A DNA stretch of 64,000 nt from an uncultured Methanomassiliicoccales archaeon (GCA_959597175.1 CAUFXM010000011.1:11829-75828), one strand, 5' to 3'; positions 33,207-42,505 are shown, numbered from the stretch's first letter. The notes: generated by a model from the sequence alone, not told the origin. Numbers and translations are program-made.

Positions 33207-35114
33207 ATGGATGGGAGCATCAGACAAGCCGAGGGCGACTACGATGCGGACAGCATCGTGGCCCTCAAGGGTCTCGAGGCCGTGAGGAAGAGGCCGGGGA
33301 TGTACATCGGTTCCACCGATGCCCGCGGTCTGCACCACATGGTCTACGAGGTCGTCGACAACGGCATAGACGAGGTGATGGCGGGCTTCGCCACCGAGGT
33401 GGACGTCACCATCAACGAGGACGGTTCTATCACCGTCGTGGACGACGGAAGGGGTATCCCGACGGGAATCAACCACGAGGAGGGCAAGTCGGCTCTGGAG
33501 ATGTGCCTGACGGACCTGCATGCCGGAGGCAAGTTCAACCAGAACAGCTACAAGGTATCCGGAGGTCTGCACGGAGTGGGAGTCTCCGTGGTCAACGCCC
33601 TGTCCGAGAGACTGGTCGCCACGGTCTACAGGGAGGGCAAGATCTGGAGGCAGTCGTACAAGATCGGCGTCCCGGACGGCCCGGTAGAGATCATCGGGGA
33701 GTCCGACCGCCACGGGACGGAGATAACGTTCTGGCCCGACGGGGAGATGTTCGAGACAGTGGAGTTCGACTACACCACCCTCCAGAACAGGTTCCGTAAC
33801 CAGGCGTTCCTCAACAAGGAGGCGACCATCAATTTCGAGGACAGGCGCACCGGCAGGAAGGAGCGCTTCCACTATGACGGCGGCGTCTCCGAGTTCGTCC
33901 AGTACCTGAACAGGTCCAAGACGCCCATCCATCCGATGCCCATACACTTCACGGGCGAGAGGAACGGGGTGATGATCGACATCGCCATGCAGTGGACCGA
34001 CGGGTATAACGAGGAGATTGACTCCTTTGTCAATACCATCTTCACGCCCGAGGGCGGGACGCATCTGACAGGGTTCAGGACTGCCCTCACCAAGACGATC
34101 AACGACTACGGCAAGGCGAACAACCTGCTGAAGGACACCACCCTGGAGGGCAGCGATGTCCGCGAGGGCCTCACGGCGATTGTCAGCATCAGGATGTCCG
34201 AGCCCCAGTTCGAGGGCCAGACCAAGGCCAAGCTGGGCAGCAGCGTCGCCCAGGGCGCGGTGTCCGGCCTGATGAACGACAAGCTCGCCGAGTACCTCCT
34301 GGAGAACCCCTCGGTGGCCCAGACCATAGTGAGGAAGGCCGTCTCGGCCTACGAGGGCCGCGAGGCGGCCAGGAAGGCGAGGGACGCCACCAGGAGGAAG
34401 TCCGCCCTGGAGAGCACGAGCCTCCCCGGGAAGCTGGCTGACTGCTCGGAGAAGGACCCCGCCAAGTGCGAGCTCTACATCGTCGAGGGGGAGTCCGCAG
34501 GCGGGAGCGCCAAGCAGGGCAGGGACCGCGCGTTCCAGGCCATACTGCCCCTGAGGGGGAAGATCCTCAACGTGGAGAAGGCCAGGCCGGACAAGCTCCT
34601 GGACCACGAGGAGATCAAGAACCTCGCCATAGCCATAGGCGGCGGCATCGGCAGGGATTTCGATGTCTCCAAGATCCGCTACCACAACATCGTCATCATG
34701 ACCGATGCCGACGTGGACGGTGCGCACATCGGAACGCTCCTGCTCACGCTGTTCTACAGGCAGATGAAGCCCCTCATCGAGGCAGGCCACGTCTACATTG
34801 CCATGCCCCCGCTCTACAGGGTCTACAAAGGGAAGAAGCAGATCTACGCGTACAACGACGAGGAGATGGCCGCGGCGATGGCGGAGATCGGACAGGGGGC
34901 CAACGTCTCCAGGTACAAGGGTCTGGGAGAGATGAACCCGCAGCAGCTCTGGGAGACCACCATGAACCCCGAGACCAGGATCATGAAGAAGGTTACCATC
35001 GAGGACGGGATGATCGCGGACCAGCTGTTCTCCGTCCTGATGGGCGACGATGTCGAGCCCCGCAGGGAGTACATAATCGAGCACGCCCACGAGGTCGTCA
35101 ACCTGGATGTGTGA
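33207..35114 (+). CDS. gyrB: DNA gyrase subunit B
   Basis: A 635-residue bacterial-type GyrB. The GHKL ATPase has VYEVVDNGIDE (catalytic Glu/Asn region), VDDGRGIPTG and GLHGVGVSVVNA. The transducer follows, then the TOPRIM domain with EGESAGGSAKQGRDR and DADVDGAHI. It lacks the long insert of enterobacterial GyrB. With GyrA it introduces negative supercoils. Archaeal gyrases were acquired from bacteria. Confidence 0.98.
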   Translation: MDGSIRQAEGDYDADSIVALKGLEAVRKRPGMYIGSTDARGLHHMVYEVVDNGIDEVMAGFATEVDVTINEDGSITVVDDGRGIPTGINHEEGKSALEMCLTDLHAGGKFNQNSYKVSGGLHGVGVSVVNALSERLVATVYREGKIWRQSYKIGVPDGPVEIIGESDRHGTEITFWPDGEMFETVEFDYTTLQNRFRNQAFLNKEATINFEDRRTGRKERFHYDGGVSEFVQYLNRSKTPIHPMPIHFTGERNGVMIDIAMQWTDGYNEEIDSFVNTIFTPEGGTHLTGFRTALTKTINDYGKANNLLKDTTLEGSDVREGLTAIVSIRMSEPQFEGQTKAKLGSSVAQGAVSGLMNDKLAEYLLENPSVAQTIVRKAVSAYEGREAARKARDATRRKSALESTSLPGKLADCSEKDPAKCELYIVEGESAGGSAKQGRDRAFQAILPLRGKILNVEKARPDKLLDHEEIKNLAIAIGGGIGRDFDVSKIRYHNIVIMTDADVDGAHIGTLLLTLFYRQMKPLIEAGHVYIAMPPLYRVYKGKKQIYAYNDEEMAAAMAEIGQGANVSRYKGLGEMNPQQLWETTMNPETRIMKKVTIEDGMIADQLFSVLMGDDVEPRREYIIEHAHEVVNLDV

Positions 35115-35118
35115 TACC

Positions 35119-37587
35119 ATGGACGGAGAGAGGAAGCTCATAATCCAGCCCATCGAGAGGGAGATGCACCGCTCGTACATCGACTACTCCATGAGCGTCA
35201 TCGTCGGGAGGGCGCTCCCGGACGTCAGGGACGGTCTCAAGCCTGTCCACAGGAAGATCATGTACGCCATGTCCGAGCTCGGGCTGGTGTACAACAGGCC
35301 CCACAAGAAGTCCGCGACCGTGGTCGGAGAGGTCCTGGGTAAGTACCACCCCCACGGGGACATCGCGGCATACGATGCCATGGTGAGGATGGCCCAGCCG
35401 TTCTCGCTCAGGTATCCGCTCGTGGACGGCCAGGGGAACTTCGGTTCCGTGGACGGCGACCCGCCCGCGGCTATGCGTTACACCGAGGCGCGCCTGTCCA
35501 AGGTGGCCAGCGACCTGCTGGCCGATCTGGACAAGGACACCGTGGACATGGTTGATAACTACGACGGGTCGCTGAAGGAGCCGTCCGTCCTGCCGTCCAA
35601 GTTCCCCAACCTGCTGGTCAACGGATCGGACGGGATAGCCGTCGGGATGGCCACCAAGATGCCCCCTCACAACCTCAGGGAGGTCTGCGACGCGATCGTG
35701 TACACAGTCGACCATCCGGAGGCCACCCTGGAGGAGCTCATGCAGTTCATCAAGGGCCCAGACTTCCCCACAGGTGGGACGATCTACGGCATCGGGGGGA
35801 TCCGCTCCGCCTACGAGACCGGCCGCGGAAGGCTCAAGGTCAGGTCCAACACGCACATCGAGGAGATGGACAACGGCAAGGAGAGGATCATCGTCGACGA
35901 GATCCCCTACCAGGTGAACAAGGCCCAGCTCATCGCCCAGATCGCCGACCGCGTGAAGGACAAGGAGATCGAGGGGATAACCGATCTCCGCGACGAGTCC
36001 GACAGGCACGGGATGCGCATCGTGATCGAGCTGCACAGGGACGCCCTGTCCAGCGTGGTGCTGGAGAACCTGTTCAAGAAGACCAACATGGAGGTCACAT
36101 ACGGCATCATCAACATCGCGCTGGTGGACAACAGGCCCACCACGCTCAGCCTGAAGGCCCTCATCACCCACTACATCGCCCACAGGAAGGACGTCGTGGT
36201 CCGCAGGACCAGGTACGACCTGGCGCAGGCCGAGAAGAGGTTCCACATCCTGGAGGGCCTGATGAAGGCCATCGACATGCTGGACGAGACGATCGCCCTC
36301 ATCAGGGAGTCGTCCAACGCCGAGGAGGCCAACACCGGCCTGCAGTCGCTGCTCGGCATCGACTACGAGCAGGCGAAGGCCATCCTGGACATGAGGCTCC
36401 AGAAGCTCACGGGCCTGGAGCTCAACTCCATCAGGGAGGAGTACGACCAGCTGAAGGCTCTGATGGAGGACCTGAGGGACATCCTGGCCAACGAGTCCAG
36501 GGTCCTGTCCATAATCAAGTCCGAGACCGAGGAGATGAAGGAGACCTACGGGGACGACCGCAGGACCGTCATCGACCCCAACGCCATCGACACGGACGAG
36601 GAGGACCTCATCCCCAGGGAGCAGGTCGTCATCACGATCTCGGCTGACAACTACATCAAGAGGATCCCGCTGAGCACGTACAGGCAGCAGTCCCGCGGAG
36701 GGGTCGGGCTGACGGCGATGCAGACCAAGGAGGAGGACCATGTCGCGTCCATGTTCGTCACGTCCTCCCACGACTACGTGATGTTCATAACCAACCACGG
36801 CAGGCTGCACTGGCTCAAGGGCTACCGCGTCCCGGAGGGAAGCAGGCAGTCCAAGGGAAAGCCGATAGTCAACCTGCTGTCGGACCTGGAGGAGGGCGAG
36901 AAGGTGGTGAACACCATCTGCGCCTCCGGATTCCCAGAGGACAGGTACCTGGTGTTCTGCACCAGGAACGGACTGTTCAAGAAGACCTCCCTCTCCGCCT
37001 ACGGAAACGTCCGCTCCAAGGGCATCAAGGCCATAAGGCTGGACGAGGACGACGAGCTCATTGAGACGGACATAACCGACGGGGGCGACGAGATCATCAT
37101 CGCCTCCGCGGACGGGCTGGCGGTGAGGTTCGACGAGGCGGATGCCCGCCCCACGGGCAGGGACACCATGGGGGTGAAGGGGATGACCCTCAACCCAGGC
37201 GACAGGGTGGTGTCCATGGCCGTCGTGAAGCCCGGCGACCGCCTCCTGACGGTGTCCGAGAACGGCTACGGGAAGATCTCCGACGTGGACGACTACCGCA
37301 GGACCCACCGCGGCGGCAAGGGCGTCATAACGATCAAGACCGACGAGCGCAACGGCCATGTCGTGAGCGTCAGGAAGGTCCGCCAGGGGGACCAGCTGAT
37401 GCTCACGTCCGCCTCCGGGAAGATCATCCGCATGGACACCGACGAGATCCGCGAGACCGGACGCAACGCCAAGGGCGTGAGGATCATGGACCTCCGCAAC
37501 GGGGACAAGGTCGTGGCCGTGGAGCCCGTGATGACCGAGCAGCAGGAGGAGGACATAGAATCCTCCGCGGAGGCGGCGGACCAATGA
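35119..37587 (+). CDS. gyrA: DNA gyrase subunit A
   Basis: An 822-residue GyrA. The N-terminal breakage-reunion domain has the catalytic Tyr121 in AAMRYTEARLS. The C-terminal beta-pinwheel contains a GyrA-box-like HRGGKG around residues 733-738, which fits supercoiling activity rather than Topo IV. The quinolone-determining region reads KYHPHGDIAAYD: Ile82 replaces the Ser of sensitive bacterial enzymes. The ATG at 35119 was taken, 4 bases after the gyrB stop; another in-frame ATG at 35107 would overlap gyrB. Confidence 0.98.
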   Translation: MDGERKLIIQPIEREMHRSYIDYSMSVIVGRALPDVRDGLKPVHRKIMYAMSELGLVYNRPHKKSATVVGEVLGKYHPHGDIAAYDAMVRMAQPFSLRYPLVDGQGNFGSVDGDPPAAMRYTEARLSKVASDLLADLDKDTVDMVDNYDGSLKEPSVLPSKFPNLLVNGSDGIAVGMATKMPPHNLREVCDAIVYTVDHPEATLEELMQFIKGPDFPTGGTIYGIGGIRSAYETGRGRLKVRSNTHIEEMDNGKERIIVDEIPYQVNKAQLIAQIADRVKDKEIEGITDLRDESDRHGMRIVIELHRDALSSVVLENLFKKTNMEVTYGIINIALVDNRPTTLSLKALITHYIAHRKDVVVRRTRYDLAQAEKRFHILEGLMKAIDMLDETIALIRESSNAEEANTGLQSLLGIDYEQAKAILDMRLQKLTGLELNSIREEYDQLKALMEDLRDILANESRVLSIIKSETEEMKETYGDDRRTVIDPNAIDTDEEDLIPREQVVITISADNYIKRIPLSTYRQQSRGGVGLTAMQTKEEDHVASMFVTSSHDYVMFITNHGRLHWLKGYRVPEGSRQSKGKPIVNLLSDLEEGEKVVNTICASGFPEDRYLVFCTRNGLFKKTSLSAYGNVRSKGIKAIRLDEDDELIETDITDGGDEIIIASADGLAVRFDEADARPTGRDTMGVKGMTLNPGDRVVSMAVVKPGDRLLTVSENGYGKISDVDDYRRTHRGGKGVITIKTDERNGHVVSVRKVRQGDQLMLTSASGKIIRMDTDEIRETGRNAKGVRIMDLRNGDKVVAVEPVMTEQQEEDIESSAEAADQ

Positions 37588-37657
37588 CCCAGACGGGGGC
37601 GTTCGGGACGTCCCCGTCGTAACCTTTATAATCGGAATGCACTTAGGGGGGAAATAC

Positions 37658-37730
37658 GCCGTGGTAACTCAGTTGGGAGAGTGCAAGACTGAAGATCTTG
37701 AAGTCGCTGGTTCGAGCCCGGCTCACGGCA
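37658..37730 (+). tRNA. tRNA-Phe (GAA)
   Basis: Acceptor GCCGTGG/TCACGGC with a G-T pair, anticodon stem CAAGA/TCTTG around loop CTGAAGA (anticodon GAA), T-loop TTCGAGC, discriminator A, and an encoded CCA at 37731-37733. A TTTATAAT TATA element is about 30 bases upstream. Confidence 0.96.
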
Positions 37731-37763
37731 CCATCTCTTCTACACATCTCGGGATGACCCCTC

Positions 37764-37925
37764 ATGGAGCCCGACCGCGTATTCATCGACATCCGCACCT
37801 GCGACCTCACCCTGTCACAGGTCATGAGCGAGATCGCGAAGCTCCAGTCGGAGTATCCGGAGTATGAGATATTCATGGACGGGGACGCCTACGCCATCGT
37901 CGGCAGGCGCAGGACGCAGAGGTGA
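37764..37925 (+). CDS. Small conserved-looking protein upstream of DUF531
   Basis: 53 residues, starting MEPDRVFIDIRTCDLTLSQV and ending IVGRRRTQR; acidic with a basic tail, predicted beta-alpha-beta. It is not a family I can name. Only 4 bases separate its stop from the DUF531 ATG, so the two are likely cotranslated. Codon use matches the neighbours, supporting a real gene. Confidence 0.65.
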   Translation: MEPDRVFIDIRTCDLTLSQVMSEIAKLQSEYPEYEIFMDGDAYAIVGRRRTQR

Positions 37926-37929
37926 GCGG

Positions 37930-38475
37930 ATGGGTCGCGGCAGGATCACGATAGGGCTGTACAACTCTTACGACCAGAACTTCAGGGAGCCCCACAGGCG
38001 CGTGATCGCCCGGGCCGGGGACCTGGCGAGGGCGTACGACATGGGTCTGGCACTGTTCGGGTTCCCGATCCCCGAGGACGCCCGCACGCCCATGGAGATC
38101 GCCGAGTGGGTCGCCGGCACCACCAGCATCGGGGGTCACGGGAGGAACTTCCTGGAGATGGCAGAGGCGGGCAGGTTCCAGTGCTTCCCGTATCCCGGCA
38201 AGGGGTTCCCGCCCCAGCTGGGGGAGGTCATCCTCACCACCAGCAAGCCCGACCCCAAGCGGCAGATGTCCCTCTCGGAGGCCGTCTCGATGGTGGAGCG
38301 CGGCCAGAGCGTCACGCTTCTGTTCGGCATAGGCCCGCACGGGGTCCCGAAGGCCGCAGCTTCGATCCCCAGGTACAACCTGGACATCACGCCGGGCGGG
38401 TTCTCGCTGGAGACGTGCACCGCCCTCGGAGCGGTATGCGGGGCGTTCGCGACGAGGATCGGATCGATCCTGTGA
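37930..38475 (+). CDS. DUF531 family protein
   Basis: A 181-residue protein of the archaeal DUF531 family, found mainly in methanogens and relatives: start ITIGLYNSYDQNFREPHRR, middle LALFGFPIPED and C-terminal GIGPHGVPKAA, resembling a SPOUT/knotted methyltransferase-like fold. No function is established. It forms a unit with the 53-residue protein upstream. Confidence 0.8.
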   Translation: MGRGRITIGLYNSYDQNFREPHRRVIARAGDLARAYDMGLALFGFPIPEDARTPMEIAEWVAGTTSIGGHGRNFLEMAEAGRFQCFPYPGKGFPPQLGEVILTTSKPDPKRQMSLSEAVSMVERGQSVTLLFGIGPHGVPKAAASIPRYNLDITPGGFSLETCTALGAVCGAFATRIGSIL

Positions 38476-38494
38476 CGGACAGCATCCGCTGTGC

Positions 38495-39739
38495 TTAAAT
38501 CCAGGTCGACGGTATGCCGTCGCATGGTAAGACAGGCACGCTGTTCCCACATCCTCGTGGACACCTACCCGGAGGCCCTGGACCTCCAGAACAGGGTCTA
38601 CGCGGGCGAGAACTTCGCCACCCTGGCGGCCCAGTACTCCAAGTGCCCCTCCGGAAGGAACGGCGGGGACCTCGGCTGGTTCGGCCGCGGCCAGATGGTG
38701 AAGCCCTTCGAGGACGCCGCTTTCTCCTACAATCCCGGCGACATGACGATCGTCCAGACACAGTTCGGCTGGCACCTGATCTACGTCTACGGGCAGAGGT
38801 GAGCCTCGCACAAACCAGAACGGCGGGGGCGATCCCCCGTCGGAGCCTCCTGTGCTCCATGGCGTCCATCGCCTTGTCCAGGATGCCCTTCTTGCGCTCG
38901 GATATCATGGTCAGGTAGAACCTGTGCTGCAGAGGGGTCAGCCCCGGCGTGTCATCGAGGATCCCCTCGATCCTGTCCATGTCGATGTGCCTGTGCAGCC
39001 TCGCCAGGGCGGCGTCGCACTCGTAGTTCTCCAGGGACGTGATGTACTCGTAGTAGCATATCCTGGCACGGTCGATCATGAGCGTGGACTTGGGGAACAG
39101 CCTGACCCTGTCGTCTATCTCCGAAGGGCTGGACAGGACCCTCTCCATCCCCTTGTCGTCCAGCTGCGGGAACAGGCAGGACCCGCAGTCGTACACCGGC
39201 GCTATGTCGGCATGCTTGATCTTCTCGTTCACCAGCACGCCCCAGTTCCCGTTGTGGCGGTCGAAGTTGGCAAGCAGCGCATCCACGATGAACTGGTCCC
39301 AGAAGAACGTCCTCAGCCTGTCGGAGATTATGAGGCGCTGCTCGTCTATGGCGCTCAGAATGGACGCCAGGTCGGTGCTGTAGCCGTCCACGGTGTCGCT
39401 CAGACAGGTGTTCTTCAGATGGGCGAACTCCATGAGCCTCCGGTCCCCCTCCGTGAAGTCCCTGCACGCCACGACGTTCCATGATCCGCCCTGTTCGTCC
39501 GTGAACGTTCCCAGGAGGGTCTCCTGGGCGGGGATCCCGATTGACTGGAAGACGTGACAGGCGATGTACTCCGTGAGATAGGAGTTGATGTAGTTGAGGT
39601 CGGAGATGGCACCCGGGCTCGGCGGGAACTTCAGCATGTAGCCGTGCCCCTTGTAGATCACGTTGATCTTGTTTCCGCTGGCACCGCCGTATGCGCGGTA
39701 GTCGTTCCTCTCGCATTCGCTGAAGTCGATTGGTTCCAT
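38495..39739 (-). CDS. HipA-like kinase-fold protein, 3' end extended or frameshifted
   Basis: Residues 1-~312 are a HipA-like kinase fold: ATP-loop Lys in GYMLKFPPSPG, catalytic FDRHNGNWGVL, and VYDCGSCLFPQ as metal-binding Asp motif. The frame ends naturally near 38803, then continues for ~100 Arg/Pro-rich residues fully antisense to the parvulin gene and through the hairpin at 38821-38842. A lost stop through a frameshift is likely. The ATG at 39739 starts just after the small upstream gene, giving a two-gene module as in kinase-toxin systems. It is related to the protein at 418-1563. Confidence 0.75.
   Translation of the reverse strand: MEPIDFSECERNDYRAYGGASGNKINVIYKGHGYMLKFPPSPGAISDLNYINSYLTEYIACHVFQSIGIPAQETLLGTFTDEQGGSWNVVACRDFTEGDRRLMEFAHLKNTCLSDTVDGYSTDLASILSAIDEQRLIISDRLRTFFWDQFIVDALLANFDRHNGNWGVLVNEKIKHADIAPVYDCGSCLFPQLDDKGMERVLSSPSEIDDRVRLFPKSTLMIDRARICYYEYITSLENYECDAALARLHRHIDMDRIEGILDDTPGLTPLQHRFYLTMISERKKGILDKAMDAMEHRRLRRGIAPAVLVCARLTSARRRRSGASRTVSGRSSCRRDCRRKRRPRRASPSGRGRTSRGPRRSFRRGTWSTGPPGWRSSRPRRPCSGGPGPPGRCPRGCGNSVPVLPCDGIPSTWI
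38524..38802 (+). CDS. Parvulin-type peptidyl-prolyl isomerase
   Basis: A 92-residue single-domain parvulin: CSHILVDTYPEALDLQNRV, YSKCPSGRNGGDLGWFGRG, MVKPFEDAAF and TQFGWHLIYV are all family hallmarks. It has no signal peptide, so it is a cytosolic folding catalyst. A CTTAAAT TATA element is about 27 bases before the ATG. The whole gene lies antisense to the extended tail of the HipA-like frame. Confidence 0.92.
   Translation: MVRQARCSHILVDTYPEALDLQNRVYAGENFATLAAQYSKCPSGRNGGDLGWFGRGQMVKPFEDAAFSYNPGDMTIVQTQFGWHLIYVYGQR
38821..38842. terminator. Hairpin between convergent parvulin and HipA-like genes
   Basis: A 9-bp stem (one G-T pair) with a 4-base loop CGAT, GC-rich. It sits where the HipA-like gene would be expected to stop. 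It lacks a T-run but could serve as a boundary for both directions. Confidence 0.45.
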
Positions 39740-39744
39740 CGTTG

Positions 39745-39977
39745 TCACCGTATCCGAAGAGGTACTTCGCACGGAGGTATCCGGCACGTTCCGCAGTGAT
39801 GTACCCGGCCCACATGTTCGCGTTTATCGCCCCGTAGAGTTCCCCCCAGAGGCAGTCGAGGACGGGGGAGTGGCTGGCGACCCCCTCCTTGAACTCGTCT
39901 ATCGCCCGGGCTATGTCGGGAGGGAGGTCCTCCTCGTACCGACGTTCCGGATCCTCGTCGCAATCAGTAGTGGTCAT
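39745..39977 (-). CDS. Small protein upstream of the HipA-like gene, 3' end frameshifted
   Basis: It starts MTTTDCDEDPERRYEEDLPP at 39977, is acidic, and encodes about 77 residues to LRAKYLFGYG. A TGA at 39745-39747, five bases before the HipA-like ATG, is one base out of frame. In the present sequence the frame instead runs on, overlapping the kinase gene. The arrangement suggests a small partner (antitoxin-like) with a one-base indel or sequencing error. No family is recognised. Confidence 0.45.
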
Positions 39978-40980
39978 ACAGTATGTTGCCGGGCTCCAGG
40001 AGGACGCCCTCGCCCTTCTCCACCCTGCCGACCACATCGGCGTTGGGGTACTTCGAGGCGATCTCCTCCGCGTCCTCGGCAGGCGCTATGATCGTGAATC
40101 CCATGCTCATGTTCAGGGTCTGGTAGATCTCCCTGTCCTCAATCTCCCCGAGCTCCTGGAGTACGCGGAAGACCGGGGCGGGCTCCACGGGGTCGCTGAT
40201 GACGTATCTCAGCCCCTTGCGCATCCTGAGGATGTTCCTCAGGCCGCCCCCTGTGATGTCCACGAGGCCGTGGACGGTGTGCTCGGAGGTGATTTCCAGC
40301 ACCTGCCTGACATAGATCTCGGTGGGCGTCAGGAGCTCCTCCCCGATCGTCTTGCTCAGGCCGGGGACGCTGTCCGTCATCGAGATGTTGTTGGCCTCCA
40401 CGACCTTCCTGGCAAGGGTCAGGCCGTTGGAGTGGATGCCCGAAGACCTGAGGGAGACTATCAGGTCGCCCTCCTGGCACTTGTCACCCGTTATGATGCG
40501 GTCCTTCTCAACGTATCCGAGGCAGGTTCCGGACAGGTCGACGCCGTTGACGATCTCCGGGAGCACGGCTATCTCTCCTCCGACTATCTCCATGTTCGAC
40601 AGCTCCGCGCCCTTCTGGAGCCCCTTGCCGATCTCCTCGGTGATACGCGGGTTAGGCTTGTCTATGGCGATGTAGTCCACGAAAGACGTGGGTTCCGCGT
40701 TGACGCAGATGGTGTCGTTGACGTTCATGGCGATGCAGTCGATGCCGACGGTGTCCCATTTGTCGAGGGCTTCTGCGATGAGAAGTTTGGATCCGACCCC
40801 GTCCGTCGCCATGGTGATGTACCTGTCGCCGAAGTCGATGAGGCTGGCGAAGAGCCCGGATATGCGGACAGCCTGTCCGATCCCATCCCTTCTGTAGCTG
40901 ACCTCACCCACGAGCGCCTCAATGGCCTCCGATTTCTGGTCGATGTTCACTCCGGATTTGGCGTAGGTCCATCCGCTCAT
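39964..40980 (-). CDS. purM: Phosphoribosylformylglycinamidine cyclo-ligase PurM
   Basis: A 338-residue AIR synthetase, the fifth step of purine synthesis (FGAM + ATP to AIR). Signature: TYAKSGVNIDQKSEAIEALV, ATDGVGSKLLIAEAL, NVNDTICVNAEP, SLRSSGIHSNGLTLARKVVE and DITGGGLRNILRM. The 3' end overlaps the small upstream-of-HipA gene by 14 bases. Confidence 0.96.
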   Translation of the reverse strand: MSGWTYAKSGVNIDQKSEAIEALVGEVSYRRDGIGQAVRISGLFASLIDFGDRYITMATDGVGSKLLIAEALDKWDTVGIDCIAMNVNDTICVNAEPTSFVDYIAIDKPNPRITEEIGKGLQKGAELSNMEIVGGEIAVLPEIVNGVDLSGTCLGYVEKDRIITGDKCQEGDLIVSLRSSGIHSNGLTLARKVVEANNISMTDSVPGLSKTIGEELLTPTEIYVRQVLEITSEHTVHGLVDITGGGLRNILRMRKGLRYVISDPVEPAPVFRVLQELGEIEDREIYQTLNMSMGFTIIAPAEDAEEIASKYPNADVVGRVEKGEGVLLEPGNILYDHY

Positions 40981-41032
40981 CTGTATCCTCGGGGGGAGCC
41001 ATCGTGTTTCATGATATTAGTTTGTTCCAGCA

Positions 41033-42367
41033 TCAGCAGGACGGGTCCCGGTACTTCCCGATCCTCTTCAGCCAGGCCTTCATGCCCTTCTCGTAGCCGT
41101 TGTCGGACATATCATAGAATCTCCTGCCGACCAGTTCGTCGGGGAGGTACTGCTGATCCACGTAGTGGTTCTCGTAGTTGTGGGGGTACTTGTACGTAAG
41201 GCCGCGGCCAAGCTCCTTCGCCCCGCTGTAGTGGGCGTCCCTCAGGTAGGGCGGGATGCCGCCGGTCGGTTCCTCCTTGACGCACTTCAGAGCCGAGAAT
41301 ATGGCGTTGCAGGCCGAGTTGCTCTTCGGGGCGCATGCGATGTACGCCGCGGCCTGCGACAGGATGATCTGGGACTCCGGCATGCCTATCCTCTCCACCG
41401 CCTGGGCGGCAGCCACGGCGACCTGAAGCGCCTGGGGATCCGCGTTCCCCACGTCCTCAGATGCGCAGATCATTATCCTACGGGCTATGAACTTCACATC
41501 CTCCCCGGCGTAGATCATCCTCGCCAGGTAGTAAACGGCGGCGTCGGGGTCGGACCCGCGCATGCTCTTGATGAAGGCCGAGATGGTGTCGTAGTGGTTA
41601 TCCCCTTCCCGGTCGTAGTTCAGCACCCTGCGCTGGATGCACTCCGAGGCCACGTCCAGGGTGATCCTTATCCTGCCGTCCTCCCCGGGCATGGTGGTGA
41701 GCGCGCCGATCTCCAGCGCGTTGAGCGCCGCGCGGGCGTCCCCGTTGGCCATGTCGGCCAGGAAGTCCGCAGCGTCGTCATCCAGGTCGACATCCATCGT
41801 ACCCAGGCCCCTCTCGCGGTCACACACGGCCCTCTCTAGGATCATCCTGACATCCTCCTTGGACAGCGGCCTGAGCTCGAAAACCCTGGAGCGGGAGACC
41901 AGCGCCCTGTTCACCTCGAAGTAGGGGTTCTCGGTGGTGGCGCCGATGAGGATCAGGGTGCCATCCTCGACGAAAGGGAGCAGATAGTCCTGCTGGGCCT
42001 TGTTGAACCGGTGGATCTCGTCCACGAAGAGTATGGTCCGGCGCTCCTCCATGCCCAAGGCGTCCTTCGCCTTCTGAACCGCCTCCTCCATGTCCTTCTT
42101 GCCGGCGGTGGTGGCGTTGATCTGCACGAACCTGGCGTGGGTGGTGTTCGCGATCACCTGCGCAAGGGTGGTCTTGCCGGTGCCAGGGGGACCGTAGAAT
42201 ATCAGCGAGCCGATCCGGTCCGCACGGATGGCCCTGGACAGGAGCTTGTCCTCGCCTAATATGTGTTCCTGGCCCACGACCTCGTCGAGGCTGCGGGGGC
42301 GCATGCGGCTGGCAAGTGGCGCGTCCTTCTCGAGGATGCCCTTCCGCGTGAACTCGAACAGGTCCAT
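41033..42367 (-). CDS. rarA: Replication-associated recombination protein RarA (MgsA/WRNIP1 family)
   Basis: A 444-residue AAA+ ATPase. Walker A GPPGTGKTTLAQVIA, Walker B TILFVDEIHRFNK, sensor LIGATTENPYFEVN, and the C-terminal tetramerisation region (MPESQIILSQAAAYIACAPKS, YKYPHNYENHYVDQQYLP). It acts at stalled forks together with SSB and clamp loaders. The family is bacterial/eukaryotic in distribution, so its presence in an archaeon suggests ancient transfer. ATG at 42367. Confidence 0.95.
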   Translation of the reverse strand: MDLFEFTRKGILEKDAPLASRMRPRSLDEVVGQEHILGEDKLLSRAIRADRIGSLIFYGPPGTGKTTLAQVIANTTHARFVQINATTAGKKDMEEAVQKAKDALGMEERRTILFVDEIHRFNKAQQDYLLPFVEDGTLILIGATTENPYFEVNRALVSRSRVFELRPLSKEDVRMILERAVCDRERGLGTMDVDLDDDAADFLADMANGDARAALNALEIGALTTMPGEDGRIRITLDVASECIQRRVLNYDREGDNHYDTISAFIKSMRGSDPDAAVYYLARMIYAGEDVKFIARRIMICASEDVGNADPQALQVAVAAAQAVERIGMPESQIILSQAAAYIACAPKSNSACNAIFSALKCVKEEPTGGIPPYLRDAHYSGAKELGRGLTYKYPHNYENHYVDQQYLPDELVGRRFYDMSDNGYEKGMKAWLKRIGKYRDPSC

Positions 42368-42505
42368 GGCACGGAATCGTTGCAACGGTTATGAGACTTG
42401 TGCGGTCGGGGAATCAGGGTCATGGGGCGAACCTTCCAGGCGGTCGATGTGAGATGCAATCCACCGTGCGACATAGCTTTATAAGCGAGACCGATAGCAA
42501 GCATC

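Noticed and set aside
34475..37584. Long open frames antisense to gyrB and gyrA (up to 828 codons)
   Set aside because: Low-complexity composition rich in Leu/Gly/Asp/Val with no motif; mirror of a GC-rich coding strand.
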